Source of the DNA: Bacteroidota bacterium
Lineage (GTDB): Bacteria > Bacteroidota > Bacteroidia > AKYH767-A > JAHEYN01
Reading direction: 5' to 3'
Length of the DNA stretch: 64,000 nucleotides
Assembly (NCBI GenBank): GCA_023251555.1
Contig: JAHEYN010000010.1
Coordinates: 44,323 to 108,322, forward strand
Positions 27,409-36,119 of the stretch are shown piece by piece. The notes beneath the pieces are model-generated. The model had not been told where the DNA came from, did not search any database, and saw only the letters and a list, made by a program, of their open reading frames with translations. Both the position numbers and the translations under genes were made by a program. Position 1 is the stretch's first letter; each line of letters begins with the position of its first letter.

Positions 27409-28245
27409 ATGACGCACAAAGAGATAACTGCTGAAATTTTTGAAAAGAAATCCTTTCTCTGTGTGGGGCTTGATACCGACAGGGAAAAGATTCCTGCTCA
27501 TATGAGAAATAGGCGTGAACCGCTGTTTGCGTTTAACAGGGAAATTATAGATGCCACACACGATCTTTGTGTTGCATATAAACCCAACGTAGCCTTTTAT
27601 GAATCATGTGGTACACAGGGGTGGGAAGCTCTTGGCAAAACAGTTGCTTACATAAAAGAAAAATATCCTAAAATCTTTGTTATTGCTGATGCAAAGCGCG
27701 GGGATATAGGATCCACAGCATCTATGTATGCAAAGGCTTTTTTTCAAGACATGAATTTCGATGCCGTAACCCTCTCTCCATACATGGGTCAAGACAGTAT
27801 CTCGCCGTTTCTGGAATATAAGAACAAATGGGTTATCCTGCTCGCTCTTACCTCGAATAAAGGTGCGGCCGACTTTCAGCTTAACAGGGAAATTATGAAT
27901 CGGGGAGTTTCATATCTATATGAACAGGTGATTAAAACATCGCGGGAGTGGGGAAATAAAAATAATATGATGTACGTGGCAGGGGCTACCCGTCCAGAAA
28001 TGCTTCAGCGGGTGAGAGAAATTGTCCCTGATCATTTTCTCCTCGTACCCGGAATTGGAGCACAGGGGGGGAGCCTCGAGGATGTCTCAAAATATGGTAT
28101 GACTCACACCTGTGGCCTTCTTGTAAATGCTTCCAGGAGCATTATCTATGCTTCTGGGGAATCCGATTATGCCCGGAAGTCAAGAGATGAAGCTTTTAGG
28201 CTTCAAAAACAAATGTCGGCGTTGCTCGATAAAATTACTTCCTGA
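27409..28245 (+). CDS. pyrF: Orotidine 5'-phosphate decarboxylase
   Basis: PyrF converts OMP to UMP, the last step of de novo UMP synthesis. The 278 residues match the longer type-2 bacterial family. The catalytic DxKxxD-type motif is DAKRGDIGSTA, with Lys96. The phosphate-binding end PGIGAQGGSLEDV and NASRSIIYA are conserved. carA, the first step of the same pathway, is 21 kb away in this window. It is close behind prfA and probably cotranscribed with it. Confidence 0.94.
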   Translation: MTHKEITAEIFEKKSFLCVGLDTDREKIPAHMRNRREPLFAFNREIIDATHDLCVAYKPNVAFYESCGTQGWEALGKTVAYIKEKYPKIFVIADAKRGDIGSTASMYAKAFFQDMNFDAVTLSPYMGQDSISPFLEYKNKWVILLALTSNKGAADFQLNREIMNRGVSYLYEQVIKTSREWGNKNNMMYVAGATRPEMLQRVREIVPDHFLLVPGIGAQGGSLEDVSKYGMTHTCGLLVNASRSIIYASGESDYARKSRDEAFRLQKQMSALLDKITS

Positions 28246-28324
28246 GTTTCAAAGGATATTTTGGTGCGGATTTATTAAGGGATTAGCATTCTGATTTTTT
28301 TCAGACAACTTTTGATGTTTTTTT

Positions 28325-29599
28325 ATGACTGAGGCTTTTCTTCAATATCTGTGGCAATACAGGCTCGTTGGCGAACACTTTCTTTGTACAGTCTCCGGTG
28401 AAAGAATACGGATTATACACCCGGGCGAAATCAACACCGATTCCGGCCCTGACTTTTTTAATGCGAGGATTATTATCGGGGATACAATATGGGCAGGAAA
28501 TGTGGAGATTCATACGAAGAGTTCTGACTGGCAAAAGCACAGGCATCATCTTGATAAGGCTTATGACAGTGTTGTGCTTCATGTCGTTTATGAAGCAGAT
28601 GTCGTTCTTCCTCCTGTTGGAGGCAGGGATGTGCCTGTTCTTGAACTGAGAGACGGGATTAATAATTCGATCTGGAAAAAATATAATAAAATGATTCGGG
28701 GTAAAGATATGATTCCCTGCGGGAAACAACTTGCTAAAGTGGATCATTTGATTCTTGATTCCTGGATGGACCGTATGCTTACAGAACGGCTTGAGGAAAA
28801 ATCCGAATTGATATTGTCCCTGCTGAGAAATAACAAGTTTGACTGGGAAGAAACATTTTACCAGCTTCTTGCCAGGAGTTTTGGATTTAAGGTCAATGGG
28901 GTCCCGTTTGAGATGCTTGCCCGGTCTCTCCCGCTTAAGTGCATTCTCCGGCAGGGAGATAATCTGTTTCGTGTGGAGGCACTCATCTTTGGACAGTCAG
29001 GATTGCTTGATAAAAAATATACGGACCCATATCCACGGAGGCTTAATGAAGAGTATCAATTTTTGATGAAAAAATACTCGCTCAGTCCTTTACCCGCTCA
29101 TATCTGGAAATTTCTCAGGCTTCGCCCGGCAAATTTTCCAACCATCAGGCTTGCACAGTTCGCCTCTTTAATGAATAAATATAAATTTATTTTTTCCAAG
29201 ATGATGGAATCTGATAATGTAAAATCTGTTGAAACCATTATACGCACAAGTGTTTCGGATTATTGGAAAATTCATTATCTTTTTGATAAAGAATCTCTGT
29301 GCGAAGAAAAAGATCTTGGTGAAGACGCTACGACGACAATTATGATAAACACAGTGATTCCTTTTATGTTTGTCTATGCCGGAAGAAACGGAGATGAATT
29401 ACGCCGTGAAATAACATTCTCATTACTTTCGCAAATCCCTGGAGAAGAGAACTCTGTGGTGAAGCAATGGAAATCATTTGGCATCAGCGTTTTATACGCA
29501 TCTCATTCGCAGGCGCTGCTTCATCTTACAAAAAAATATTGCAGCCTGCGGAAGTGTCTTCAGTGCAATATTGGGATTTCTCTTATCAAAAATTCGTAA
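28325..29599 (+). CDS. DUF2851 family protein
   Basis: The 424-residue protein is a DUF2851 member, a family found mainly in Bacteroidota with no established function. Conserved stretches are LWQYRLVGEHFLCTVSGERI, GEINTDSGPDFFNARI, WAGNVEIHTKSSDWQKHRHH and YDSVVLHVVYEADV. The EIHTKSSDW-H-H pattern with nearby acidic residues looks nuclease-like to me, but this is an impression only. The C-terminal KKYCSLRKCLQCNIG with two close cysteines may bind metal. It ends six bases before a PspC-domain gene. Confidence 0.82.
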   Translation: MTEAFLQYLWQYRLVGEHFLCTVSGERIRIIHPGEINTDSGPDFFNARIIIGDTIWAGNVEIHTKSSDWQKHRHHLDKAYDSVVLHVVYEADVVLPPVGGRDVPVLELRDGINNSIWKKYNKMIRGKDMIPCGKQLAKVDHLILDSWMDRMLTERLEEKSELILSLLRNNKFDWEETFYQLLARSFGFKVNGVPFEMLARSLPLKCILRQGDNLFRVEALIFGQSGLLDKKYTDPYPRRLNEEYQFLMKKYSLSPLPAHIWKFLRLRPANFPTIRLAQFASLMNKYKFIFSKMMESDNVKSVETIIRTSVSDYWKIHYLFDKESLCEEKDLGEDATTTIMINTVIPFMFVYAGRNGDELRREITFSLLSQIPGEENSVVKQWKSFGISVLYASHSQALLHLTKKYCSLRKCLQCNIGISLIKNS

Positions 29600-29605
29600 A
29601 TTGCA

Positions 29606-29872
29606 ATGTTTACAATAGCAGAGGTTATGAAATACTTTATTCAAAAAATAAAAGATTTTTTTGAAAAGCGCGCATTTGGAGTTTGTGACTGGTGGGGGCG
29701 CAAACTGGGAATCAATCCAACGCATATCAGGATGTATTTTATATATCTTTCTTTTTTCACCTTTGGCTCTCCGGCAATTCTTTATTTTATCATGGCGTTT
29801 ATTCTTGAGCATAAGCAGTATTTCAAGCCGAACCGGGGTAGAAGAAGACCCAGTGTATGGGACATTGAATAA
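29606..29872 (+). CDS. PspC-domain small membrane protein (first of two)
   Basis: The 88-residue protein has the PspC layout: an amphipathic start (KYFIQKIKDFFEKRAFGVCD), then GINPTHIRMYFIYLSFFTFG and a hydrophobic segment (SPAILYFIMAFILE), ending in a basic tail. PspC proteins sense inner-membrane stress in enteric bacteria; in Bacteroidota the domain is widespread and less understood. An in-frame ATG at 29630 is an alternative start. It is followed 12 bases later by a potassium-channel gene and then by a second PspC-like gene. Confidence 0.8.
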   Translation: MFTIAEVMKYFIQKIKDFFEKRAFGVCDWWGRKLGINPTHIRMYFIYLSFFTFGSPAILYFIMAFILEHKQYFKPNRGRRRPSVWDIE

Positions 29873-29884
29873 TCTGTTCCGTTG

Positions 29885-30883
29885 ATGTATCAACTCTCCA
29901 AGATATATCTTCCGCTTGCTATCCTGTTTTGTATTTTGATTACAGGTATAGCAGGTTTTATGATTATCGAAGGCTACTCCCTGCTGAATGCGTTTTACAT
30001 GACGGTTATTACTATTGCCACAGTTGGCTTCGGAGAGGTGCATCCCCTTTCTGATGCAGGTAAAATATTTACATCCTTCCTGATCATTACAAGTTTTGGT
30101 ACTTTTGCGTATGCCATATCTTCATTGTCCCGTTATGTTATAGATGGAGAGATGCAGCAATATTTTAAGGTTTATAAGATGACTTCATCCATTCAGAAAC
30201 TTGAAAATCATGTGATAGTGTGCGGCTTTGGCAGAAATGGGAAACAAGCTGTACTGCAACTTAAAGCGAATGGCCAAAAGTTTGTAGTTATAGAACAAAA
30301 AGAAACAGTGTCATCATCCCTGAAAGAACAGGGGATGTTATTTATAGAAGGTGATGCGACACAGGAGGATATATTGATAAAAGCAGGAGTGGATAAGGCG
30401 AGAGCGCTTATAACTGCTCTCCCGGTTGATGCAGATAATCTGTTTATTGTCCTTACTGCCAGGTCAATGAACCCCCGGCTTACTATTATCAGCCGTGCGT
30501 CTGACGATAACTCTGACAAGAAACTGAAAGTTGCCGGGGCAAACAATGTGATTATGCCTGATAAAATAGGCGGCGCCCACATGGCCTCTCTTGTTGTAAA
30601 GCCCGATGTGATAGAGTTTGTTGATTATATTACAGGTCAGGGCGGTCTTTCAATTAATCTGGAAGAACTTACTTTTGAAAATCTTCCTGAACATCTCCAG
30701 AATAAAACTATTAGGGATCTGGAAGTGAGAAATAAATCCGGAGCAAATATTATTGGCTTTAAAACAGTCTCAGGAGAATATGTTATCAACCCCTCTGCCG
30801 ATACGAAGATGATTCCGAATGTAAAGCTCTTTGTGCTTGGCACTGTCGAACAGATTAATAAACTCAAGGAACTGTTGTCCTGA
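29885..30883 (+). CDS. Potassium channel with TrkA-N/RCK domain (Kch type)
   Basis: The 332-residue protein has two membrane helices (about 6-28 and 60-82) on either side of a pore loop whose selectivity filter reads TVGFGE at 46-51. An NAD-binding RCK/TrkA-N domain follows (VIVCGFGRNGKQAVLQL at about 110-126, EGDATQEDILIKAGV) and a TrkA-C domain ends the protein. The architecture is that of two-helix, ligand-gated K+ channels such as MthK or Kch. I use ATG 29885 in place of a TTG one codon earlier. It sits between two PspC-like genes and overlaps the second by one base. Confidence 0.92.
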   Translation: MYQLSKIYLPLAILFCILITGIAGFMIIEGYSLLNAFYMTVITIATVGFGEVHPLSDAGKIFTSFLIITSFGTFAYAISSLSRYVIDGEMQQYFKVYKMTSSIQKLENHVIVCGFGRNGKQAVLQLKANGQKFVVIEQKETVSSSLKEQGMLFIEGDATQEDILIKAGVDKARALITALPVDADNLFIVLTARSMNPRLTIISRASDDNSDKKLKVAGANNVIMPDKIGGAHMASLVVKPDVIEFVDYITGQGGLSINLEELTFENLPEHLQNKTIRDLEVRNKSGANIIGFKTVSGEYVINPSADTKMIPNVKLFVLGTVEQINKLKELLS

Positions 30884-31077
30884 TGGAAAAAGAGAAAGTA
30901 CTTCTTGGCGTTTGCTTATGGATCGGGAATCGCTTTAACCTTAGTATTACCGGTATCCGAATTGTTCTTGTTGTTGCGGTGATTCTTGGATTCCGTATGC
31001 CCCTCTTGTCAATTTCTCCACTTTTGCTTTATCTCGTGCTTTATCTTCTCAAACCTAAGAACCACGAAAACTGGTGA
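30883..31077 (+). CDS. PspC-like small membrane protein (second of two)
   Basis: A 64-residue protein starts MEKEKVLLGVCLWIGNRFNL and continues with SITGIRIVLVVAVILGF and SPLLLYLVLYLL, matching the PspC domain reduced to its core. It overlaps the preceding K+ channel gene by one base (TGATG) and the following reductase by four bases, so translational coupling is likely. Function is unknown; context hints at a link to the channel. Confidence 0.75.
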   Translation: MEKEKVLLGVCLWIGNRFNLSITGIRIVLVVAVILGFRMPLLSISPLLLYLVLYLLKPKNHENW

Positions 31078-32003
31078 AGACAATCCTCGTTACCGGGAGC
31101 AACGGTTTGCTTGGTCAGAAGCTGGTACATGCTCTTCTTGGAAAAAATGACGTCACGCTGATTGCTGTATCCAAAGGACCTAACCGCATTGCGGTGAGAG
31201 ACGGATACTTGTATGAGGATCTTGATATTACCGACGGGGAACGGCTAAAATCTGTTTTTGAAAAATACCAGCCACATTGCGTGATTAATACAGCTGCGAT
31301 GACTAACGTGGATGCCTGTGAAACTAAAAGAAAAGAATGTTGGGATGTGAATGTGAATTCCGTACAGAATATGGTGAAAATACTGCAGGATCCGCTGTAT
31401 AGAGTTGAGGGCAATGCCCCGCATTTTATTCATCTTTCTACTGACTTTGTTTTTGATGGGGAGGAAGGACCCTATAACGAAGGTGATAAACCCAATCCAC
31501 TCAGCTATTATGCATGTTCAAAATATGAGGCCGAAAAAATTGTCATTCAGAGTTCTTTGAGATGGGCCATTTTGCGGACTATTATTGTATATGGGATTGT
31601 AGATGATATGAGCCGGTCTAATGTTGTTTTATGGGCAAAGGATGCCTTGTCCCAAGGCAAAAAAATCAATGTGGTGGATGATCAGTATCGTATGCCGACG
31701 CTTGCTGAGGATCTTGCACAGGCGTGTGTTTTCGCTGCACTTATCGAGGCTGAAGGAATCTTTCATGTTTCAGGAAAAGACTATATGAGTATATTGGAGC
31801 TGGTTCAAAGGGTTGCGGATTTCTGGCATCTTGATAAGACACTCATCTCCCCCGTGAAATCTTCTGAACTTCATCAGCCGGCTAAACGTCCTCCAAGAAC
31901 CGGTTTTGTACTTGATAAGGCAGTCAGAATTCTGAATTATTCTCCTCACTCCTTTGAAGAAGGGTTACATATACTTGATAGTCAATTGAAAAACAGAGGA
32001 TGA
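31074..32003 (+). CDS. SDR-family reductase, RmlD/dTDP-4-dehydrorhamnose reductase type
   Basis: The 309-residue protein has the extended short-chain dehydrogenase fold: glycine-rich NAD(P) loop TGSNGLLGQKLV, NTAAMTNVDACE, STDFVFDGEEGPYNEGDKPN and a YACSKYEAEK catalytic Tyr-x-x-x-Lys. These resemble RmlD, which makes dTDP-rhamnose. No other rml gene is nearby, so the substrate is uncertain. The start is a GTG overlapping the preceding small gene by four bases. Confidence 0.85.
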   Translation: MKTILVTGSNGLLGQKLVHALLGKNDVTLIAVSKGPNRIAVRDGYLYEDLDITDGERLKSVFEKYQPHCVINTAAMTNVDACETKRKECWDVNVNSVQNMVKILQDPLYRVEGNAPHFIHLSTDFVFDGEEGPYNEGDKPNPLSYYACSKYEAEKIVIQSSLRWAILRTIIVYGIVDDMSRSNVVLWAKDALSQGKKINVVDDQYRMPTLAEDLAQACVFAALIEAEGIFHVSGKDYMSILELVQRVADFWHLDKTLISPVKSSELHQPAKRPPRTGFVLDKAVRILNYSPHSFEEGLHILDSQLKNRG

Positions 32004-32085
32004 GAAAATGACTCCTGATTGCTACTTTAATTAATATCTTTAATTTTAGTCCCTGATAATATTCTAAACCCCAATATAATAGAAC

Positions 32086-33651
32086 ATGAATAAGCTCTTT
32101 AAAATAAAACCCATAGACAGGATACTTGCTGAGGCTGAGCAGGGTGCAAACAAGCTGAAGCGCGCTTTGTCAGTATGGGAGCTTATAGCTATCGGTGTGG
32201 GGTGCATAATCGGCACAGGAATATTTGTTCTTACCGGGAAAGTGGCAATTGCCAATGCGGGTTCCGGGGTAATTATTTCTTTTGTGATATGTGCAGCAGT
32301 TTGTATACTGGCTGCTCTATGCTATGCTGAATTTGCATCATTCATACCCATTGCAGGGAGTGCCTATACATACTCTTATGCTACTATGGGTGAACTGGTT
32401 GCATGGATTATCGGGTGGGACCTTATTCTTGAGTATGGCGTTTCTACTGCTGCCGTTGCAAACGGATGGTCAAGTCATTTTGTTAATTTTCTTGAACTTA
32501 TCGGTATACATGGTTTTCCTCAGCGTCTTGCCCTGACCCCGTTCGAGGTTATTCCCGGTACCCAGGTGCATGGACTTGTGAATTTCCCCGCGGTGGTTAT
32601 ATCACTTGTTATTATGACGTTGTTGATTGTCGGAATTAAAGAAAGTGCCAGGGTAAACAATATCATTGTGGCAATTAAAATATGCGTGGCATTGTTTTTT
32701 ATTGCGGTGGGACTTTTCTTTGTCCATGTGTCAAACTGGTTTCCTCTTGTACCTGAGTTTAAGCCTTCAGTAGATGCTGCACAGCACGGATGGTCTTTCT
32801 CTGATATAAAGAATATAGAACTCTGGAAAATTATCGCTCATTTTTTTGGTCATGATCCTGTGAATGGGTTTGGTGGATGGGCAGGAATTATGTTGGGGGC
32901 TGCCATCATATTTTTTGCATATATCGGATTTGATGCGGTGTCAACTACAAGTGAGGAGGCTAAAAATCCAGGCCGGGATGTTCCCATAGGGATTATCGCC
33001 AGCCTTGTGATTTGCACGGTGCTGTATATACTTATGTCGGCCGTGTTTACAGGTATTGTGAGATGTGACGGAACTCTTACGCTTGACAGTCTTGGCGTGG
33101 ATAAAGGGGCCCCCATGGTTTATGCCTTTAAGCAGGTGCCCTCGCCCTGGGTAAGCAAGTACGCTGCTTTTTTGGTAGATATTGGTGCACTGTGCGGGAT
33201 TACCAGTGTGCTGCTTGTACTCTTTCTCGGCCAGTCCCGGATATTTTTCTCCATGTCCCGCGACAAACTGATTTCTCCATGGATATCTGCCGTGCACCCC
33301 CGCTTTAAAACACCATACAGGGGTACTGTTATCACAGGTATTGCGGTTGCACTCATAGCAGGTTTTATTCCCCTCGGAGATATAGCAGAGATGGCTAATA
33401 TCGGGACACTTTTTGCTTTTGTCCTTGTGGCTGCAGGAATCATCTACCTTAGAAAAAACCAGCCTGACCGTAAAGCGACATTCAGAACACCTCTTGTCCC
33501 TCTGCTCCCGATACTCTCAATCATTATGTGTATCCTGCTTATGGTCAGTCTTCCGCTGGTTACATGGATCCGCTTTGTGGTATGGATGGCGATAGGTCTG
33601 GTGATATACTTTTTATATAGCCGGAAACACAGTTCAATGAATGATATCTGA
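32086..33651 (+). CDS. APC-superfamily amino acid permease (CAT-like)
   Basis: The 521-residue protein has about 12-13 membrane helices and the APC signature near the N terminus: VGCIIGTGIFVLTGKVAI, then LCYAEFASFIPIAGSAYTYS. Length and the YIGFDAVSTTSEEAKNPGRD segment resemble cationic amino acid transporter-type permeases. Substrate cannot be told from sequence. It stands 36 bases before a second APC permease of another subfamily. Confidence 0.9.
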   Translation: MNKLFKIKPIDRILAEAEQGANKLKRALSVWELIAIGVGCIIGTGIFVLTGKVAIANAGSGVIISFVICAAVCILAALCYAEFASFIPIAGSAYTYSYATMGELVAWIIGWDLILEYGVSTAAVANGWSSHFVNFLELIGIHGFPQRLALTPFEVIPGTQVHGLVNFPAVVISLVIMTLLIVGIKESARVNNIIVAIKICVALFFIAVGLFFVHVSNWFPLVPEFKPSVDAAQHGWSFSDIKNIELWKIIAHFFGHDPVNGFGGWAGIMLGAAIIFFAYIGFDAVSTTSEEAKNPGRDVPIGIIASLVICTVLYILMSAVFTGIVRCDGTLTLDSLGVDKGAPMVYAFKQVPSPWVSKYAAFLVDIGALCGITSVLLVLFLGQSRIFFSMSRDKLISPWISAVHPRFKTPYRGTVITGIAVALIAGFIPLGDIAEMANIGTLFAFVLVAAGIIYLRKNQPDRKATFRTPLVPLLPILSIIMCILLMVSLPLVTWIRFVVWMAIGLVIYFLYSRKHSSMNDI

Positions 33652-33687
33652 AACTTTTTTCCGCTTTGATATTTTTTTGGGAATAAA

Positions 33688-35160
33688 GTGGAGACAGCCA
33701 GAACAGAAATAAAGCCATCTCTCGGGTTATTTGATTCGACAATGATCGTTGTCGGGTCTATGATCGGTTCCGGTATTTTTATAGTAAGTGCTGAAATGTC
33801 ACGTGTATTGGGCTCCCCGGGATATCTTCTTCTTGCATGGGTTGTAACGGGTTTTATTACCGTGCTGGCAGCACTTAGTTATGGAGAGCTGGCGGCAATG
33901 ATGCCTCTGGCAGGCGGGCAGTATGTATATCTTACACGTGCATATAACCACTTCGTCGGATTTTTATACGGTTGGACAGTTTTCACTGTAATACAAACTG
34001 GAGTCATTGCTGCCGTGGCCGTGGCTTTTTCTAAATTTACAGCTGTGATTTTTCCTTACTTCAGTTCAGAAAATATACTGTTTTCTGCCGGCTTTATTCA
34101 TGTGTCGGCAGCCCAGCTGCTGGCAATCTCGATGATAATATTTTTATCTTATATTAATTCGCTTGGGGTAAGAGGGGGAAAGTTAATACAACGAATTTTT
34201 ACTACTGCAAAAATTATCGCTCTTATCGGCATTATTATACTTGGCTTATACTTTGGTTTTTCGGATCATACTACCCTTGCAGGCAATTTCTCTCATTTCT
34301 GGAATGCCGCCGGGGCAAGTTTCATGCATGGGAAGCTGGTTAATGGTACGCTTAACGGAACAGGACTTGTTTCCGCTATAGGTGTGGCGATGGTGGGCTC
34401 TCTTTTCTCAAGTGATGCATGGAATAATGTAACCTTTATTGCAGGGGAGATAAAGACTCCTAAAAGAAATATTCCGCTGAGCCTTTTTTATGGGACACTT
34501 ATCGTTACTGTTCTTTATGTACTTACCAACCTGGCATATCTTGCTTTATTGCCGCTCAGAGGATCTCCGCTGGCAGAGGATACTTTTGGCAGGGGAATGC
34601 AATTTGCGCTTAATGACAGGGTTGGCGTGGCAGCAGCAGCAATGATTTTCGGCAATGTTGCAGCATTCCTGATGGCAATCCTGATAATGGTTTCGACTTT
34701 TGGCTGTAATAACGGACTGATACTCTCCGGAGCAAGATTGTATTATGCTATGGCAAAGGACAAATTGTTTTTTACAAAATCAGCATCTCTTAATAAAAAG
34801 AATGTTCCCTCGTTTGCTCTTTTACTACAGGCAGTATGGGCATCCGTTCTTTGTCTTTCGGGTACATACGGGGATTTGCTTGACTATGCTACTTTTGCAT
34901 CCCTGCTGTTTTATATAATTACCATTGCCGGTATTTTTATACTGAGAAAAAAACTACCAGATGCTGAAAGGCCTTATAAAGTATGGGGTTATCCGCTTAC
35001 CCCGGTTTTCTATATAATTATCGCGCTTGCAATTTGTGCTGATTTGCTGGTCTTTAAAACCAGGAGTACAGGCATGGGATTGTTAATAGTGATTACAGGG
35101 ATTCCAGCTTATTTTTTGTACAGGAGGATTGGTGAAGTTGAAAAAAGTGACGTTGCTTAA
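33688..35160 (+). CDS. APC-superfamily amino acid permease (LAT-like)
   Basis: The 490-residue protein shows the APC start (VVGSMIGSGIFIVSAEMSRV), LSYGELAAMMPLAGGQYVYL and FSSDAWNNVTFIAGEIKTPK, with about 12 membrane helices. The motif set is closer to L-type permeases than that of its neighbour, so the two are not a recent duplication. The start is GTG. Its last 29 bases overlap the start of the helix-hairpin-helix gene, whose ribosome-binding site lies inside this coding sequence. Confidence 0.9.
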   Translation: METARTEIKPSLGLFDSTMIVVGSMIGSGIFIVSAEMSRVLGSPGYLLLAWVVTGFITVLAALSYGELAAMMPLAGGQYVYLTRAYNHFVGFLYGWTVFTVIQTGVIAAVAVAFSKFTAVIFPYFSSENILFSAGFIHVSAAQLLAISMIIFLSYINSLGVRGGKLIQRIFTTAKIIALIGIIILGLYFGFSDHTTLAGNFSHFWNAAGASFMHGKLVNGTLNGTGLVSAIGVAMVGSLFSSDAWNNVTFIAGEIKTPKRNIPLSLFYGTLIVTVLYVLTNLAYLALLPLRGSPLAEDTFGRGMQFALNDRVGVAAAAMIFGNVAAFLMAILIMVSTFGCNNGLILSGARLYYAMAKDKLFFTKSASLNKKNVPSFALLLQAVWASVLCLSGTYGDLLDYATFASLLFYIITIAGIFILRKKLPDAERPYKVWGYPLTPVFYIIIALAICADLLVFKTRSTGMGLLIVITGIPAYFLYRRIGEVEKSDVA

Positions 35161-36034
35161 GGAAATACTTTCTTACCCCAGGGCGCAGAGAAATGGCATA
35201 TTCATATTGCTGCTTCTGATAGTTCTCGTCCTTGTACTTCTTCAATTCGTGCCTCTTATTATTGGACATGAAACATATGATAACGACAAATTTAACCGGG
35301 AGGTCTACGCTTTTATTAATTCTCCCAAGAAACCTCCGGGAGGTACTCAAAATAAATGCCGGCAAATAAAAAAAGATACTGTACACAATGTGATTGCAGA
35401 GTTTTTCTTCTTTGATCCCAATATTCTTCCGGATGAAGGATGGCTGAAGCTCGGATTAAATTCCCGTGAGGTAAAAACGATAAGAAGGTACATAGACAAA
35501 GGCGGACATTTTTTTCAGAATAAAGATTTACGTAAAATATATGGCATTAACGATTCTGTTTACTCAGCCCTGGAACCTTATATGCAAATTGCTTCGTACC
35601 CTGACCCCGTTAAAAGGATGTCATACAAGGAAAGATTAATTATAGAATTAAATTCTTCTGACTCGTCAGCCCTCGTGACCCTTAATGGTATTGGGCCAGC
35701 CTTTGCTGCAAGAATTATTAAATACCGCAATCTTCTGGGTGGCTTTGTTTTTAAGGAACAGATCATGGAGGTTTATGGTCTGGACACGGCCCTGTATGCC
35801 AAAATCTCAGGAAACATAAGGGTTGACACTTTGAATATAAGGAAGATTAATATAAACGAGGCAACGCTTGACGATCTGAAAGCGCACCCTTATATCAAAT
35901 GGAAAATTGCCAATGCGATTATTAATTACCGCACTCAGCATGGGAATTTTTATTCGGTCGAAGACTTAAAAAAAATTATGATCATTAATGAAGAAGTTTT
36001 GCGGAAGATGAAACCATATCTTTCTGTGCACTAA
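35132..36034 (+). CDS. Membrane-anchored helix-hairpin-helix protein
   Basis: The protein, about 300 residues, has one N-terminal membrane helix (GIFILLLLIVLVLVLLQFVP), a linker, and three ComEA-like helix-hairpin-helix units (about residues 106-140, 174-205 and 240-272, such as LVTLNGIGPAFAARIIKYRN and INEATLDDLKAHPYIKWKI). HhH units bind DNA non-specifically, so a role in DNA handling at the membrane is possible. No ATG is available: AGGAGG at 35122-35127 points to GTG 35132, with TTG 35138 as an alternative. The start lies within the preceding permease gene. Confidence 0.8.
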   Translation: MKLKKVTLLKEILSYPRAQRNGIFILLLLIVLVLVLLQFVPLIIGHETYDNDKFNREVYAFINSPKKPPGGTQNKCRQIKKDTVHNVIAEFFFFDPNILPDEGWLKLGLNSREVKTIRRYIDKGGHFFQNKDLRKIYGINDSVYSALEPYMQIASYPDPVKRMSYKERLIIELNSSDSSALVTLNGIGPAFAARIIKYRNLLGGFVFKEQIMEVYGLDTALYAKISGNIRVDTLNIRKININEATLDDLKAHPYIKWKIANAIINYRTQHGNFYSVEDLKKIMIINEEVLRKMKPYLSVH

Positions 36035-36119
36035 TCAAAATTTATTTGGTTGCGGCTATTATCTATCTCAACATATATCCTTAGCTTAGCGAATTATTTA
36101 TTCAATAAGTTTTGTAATA

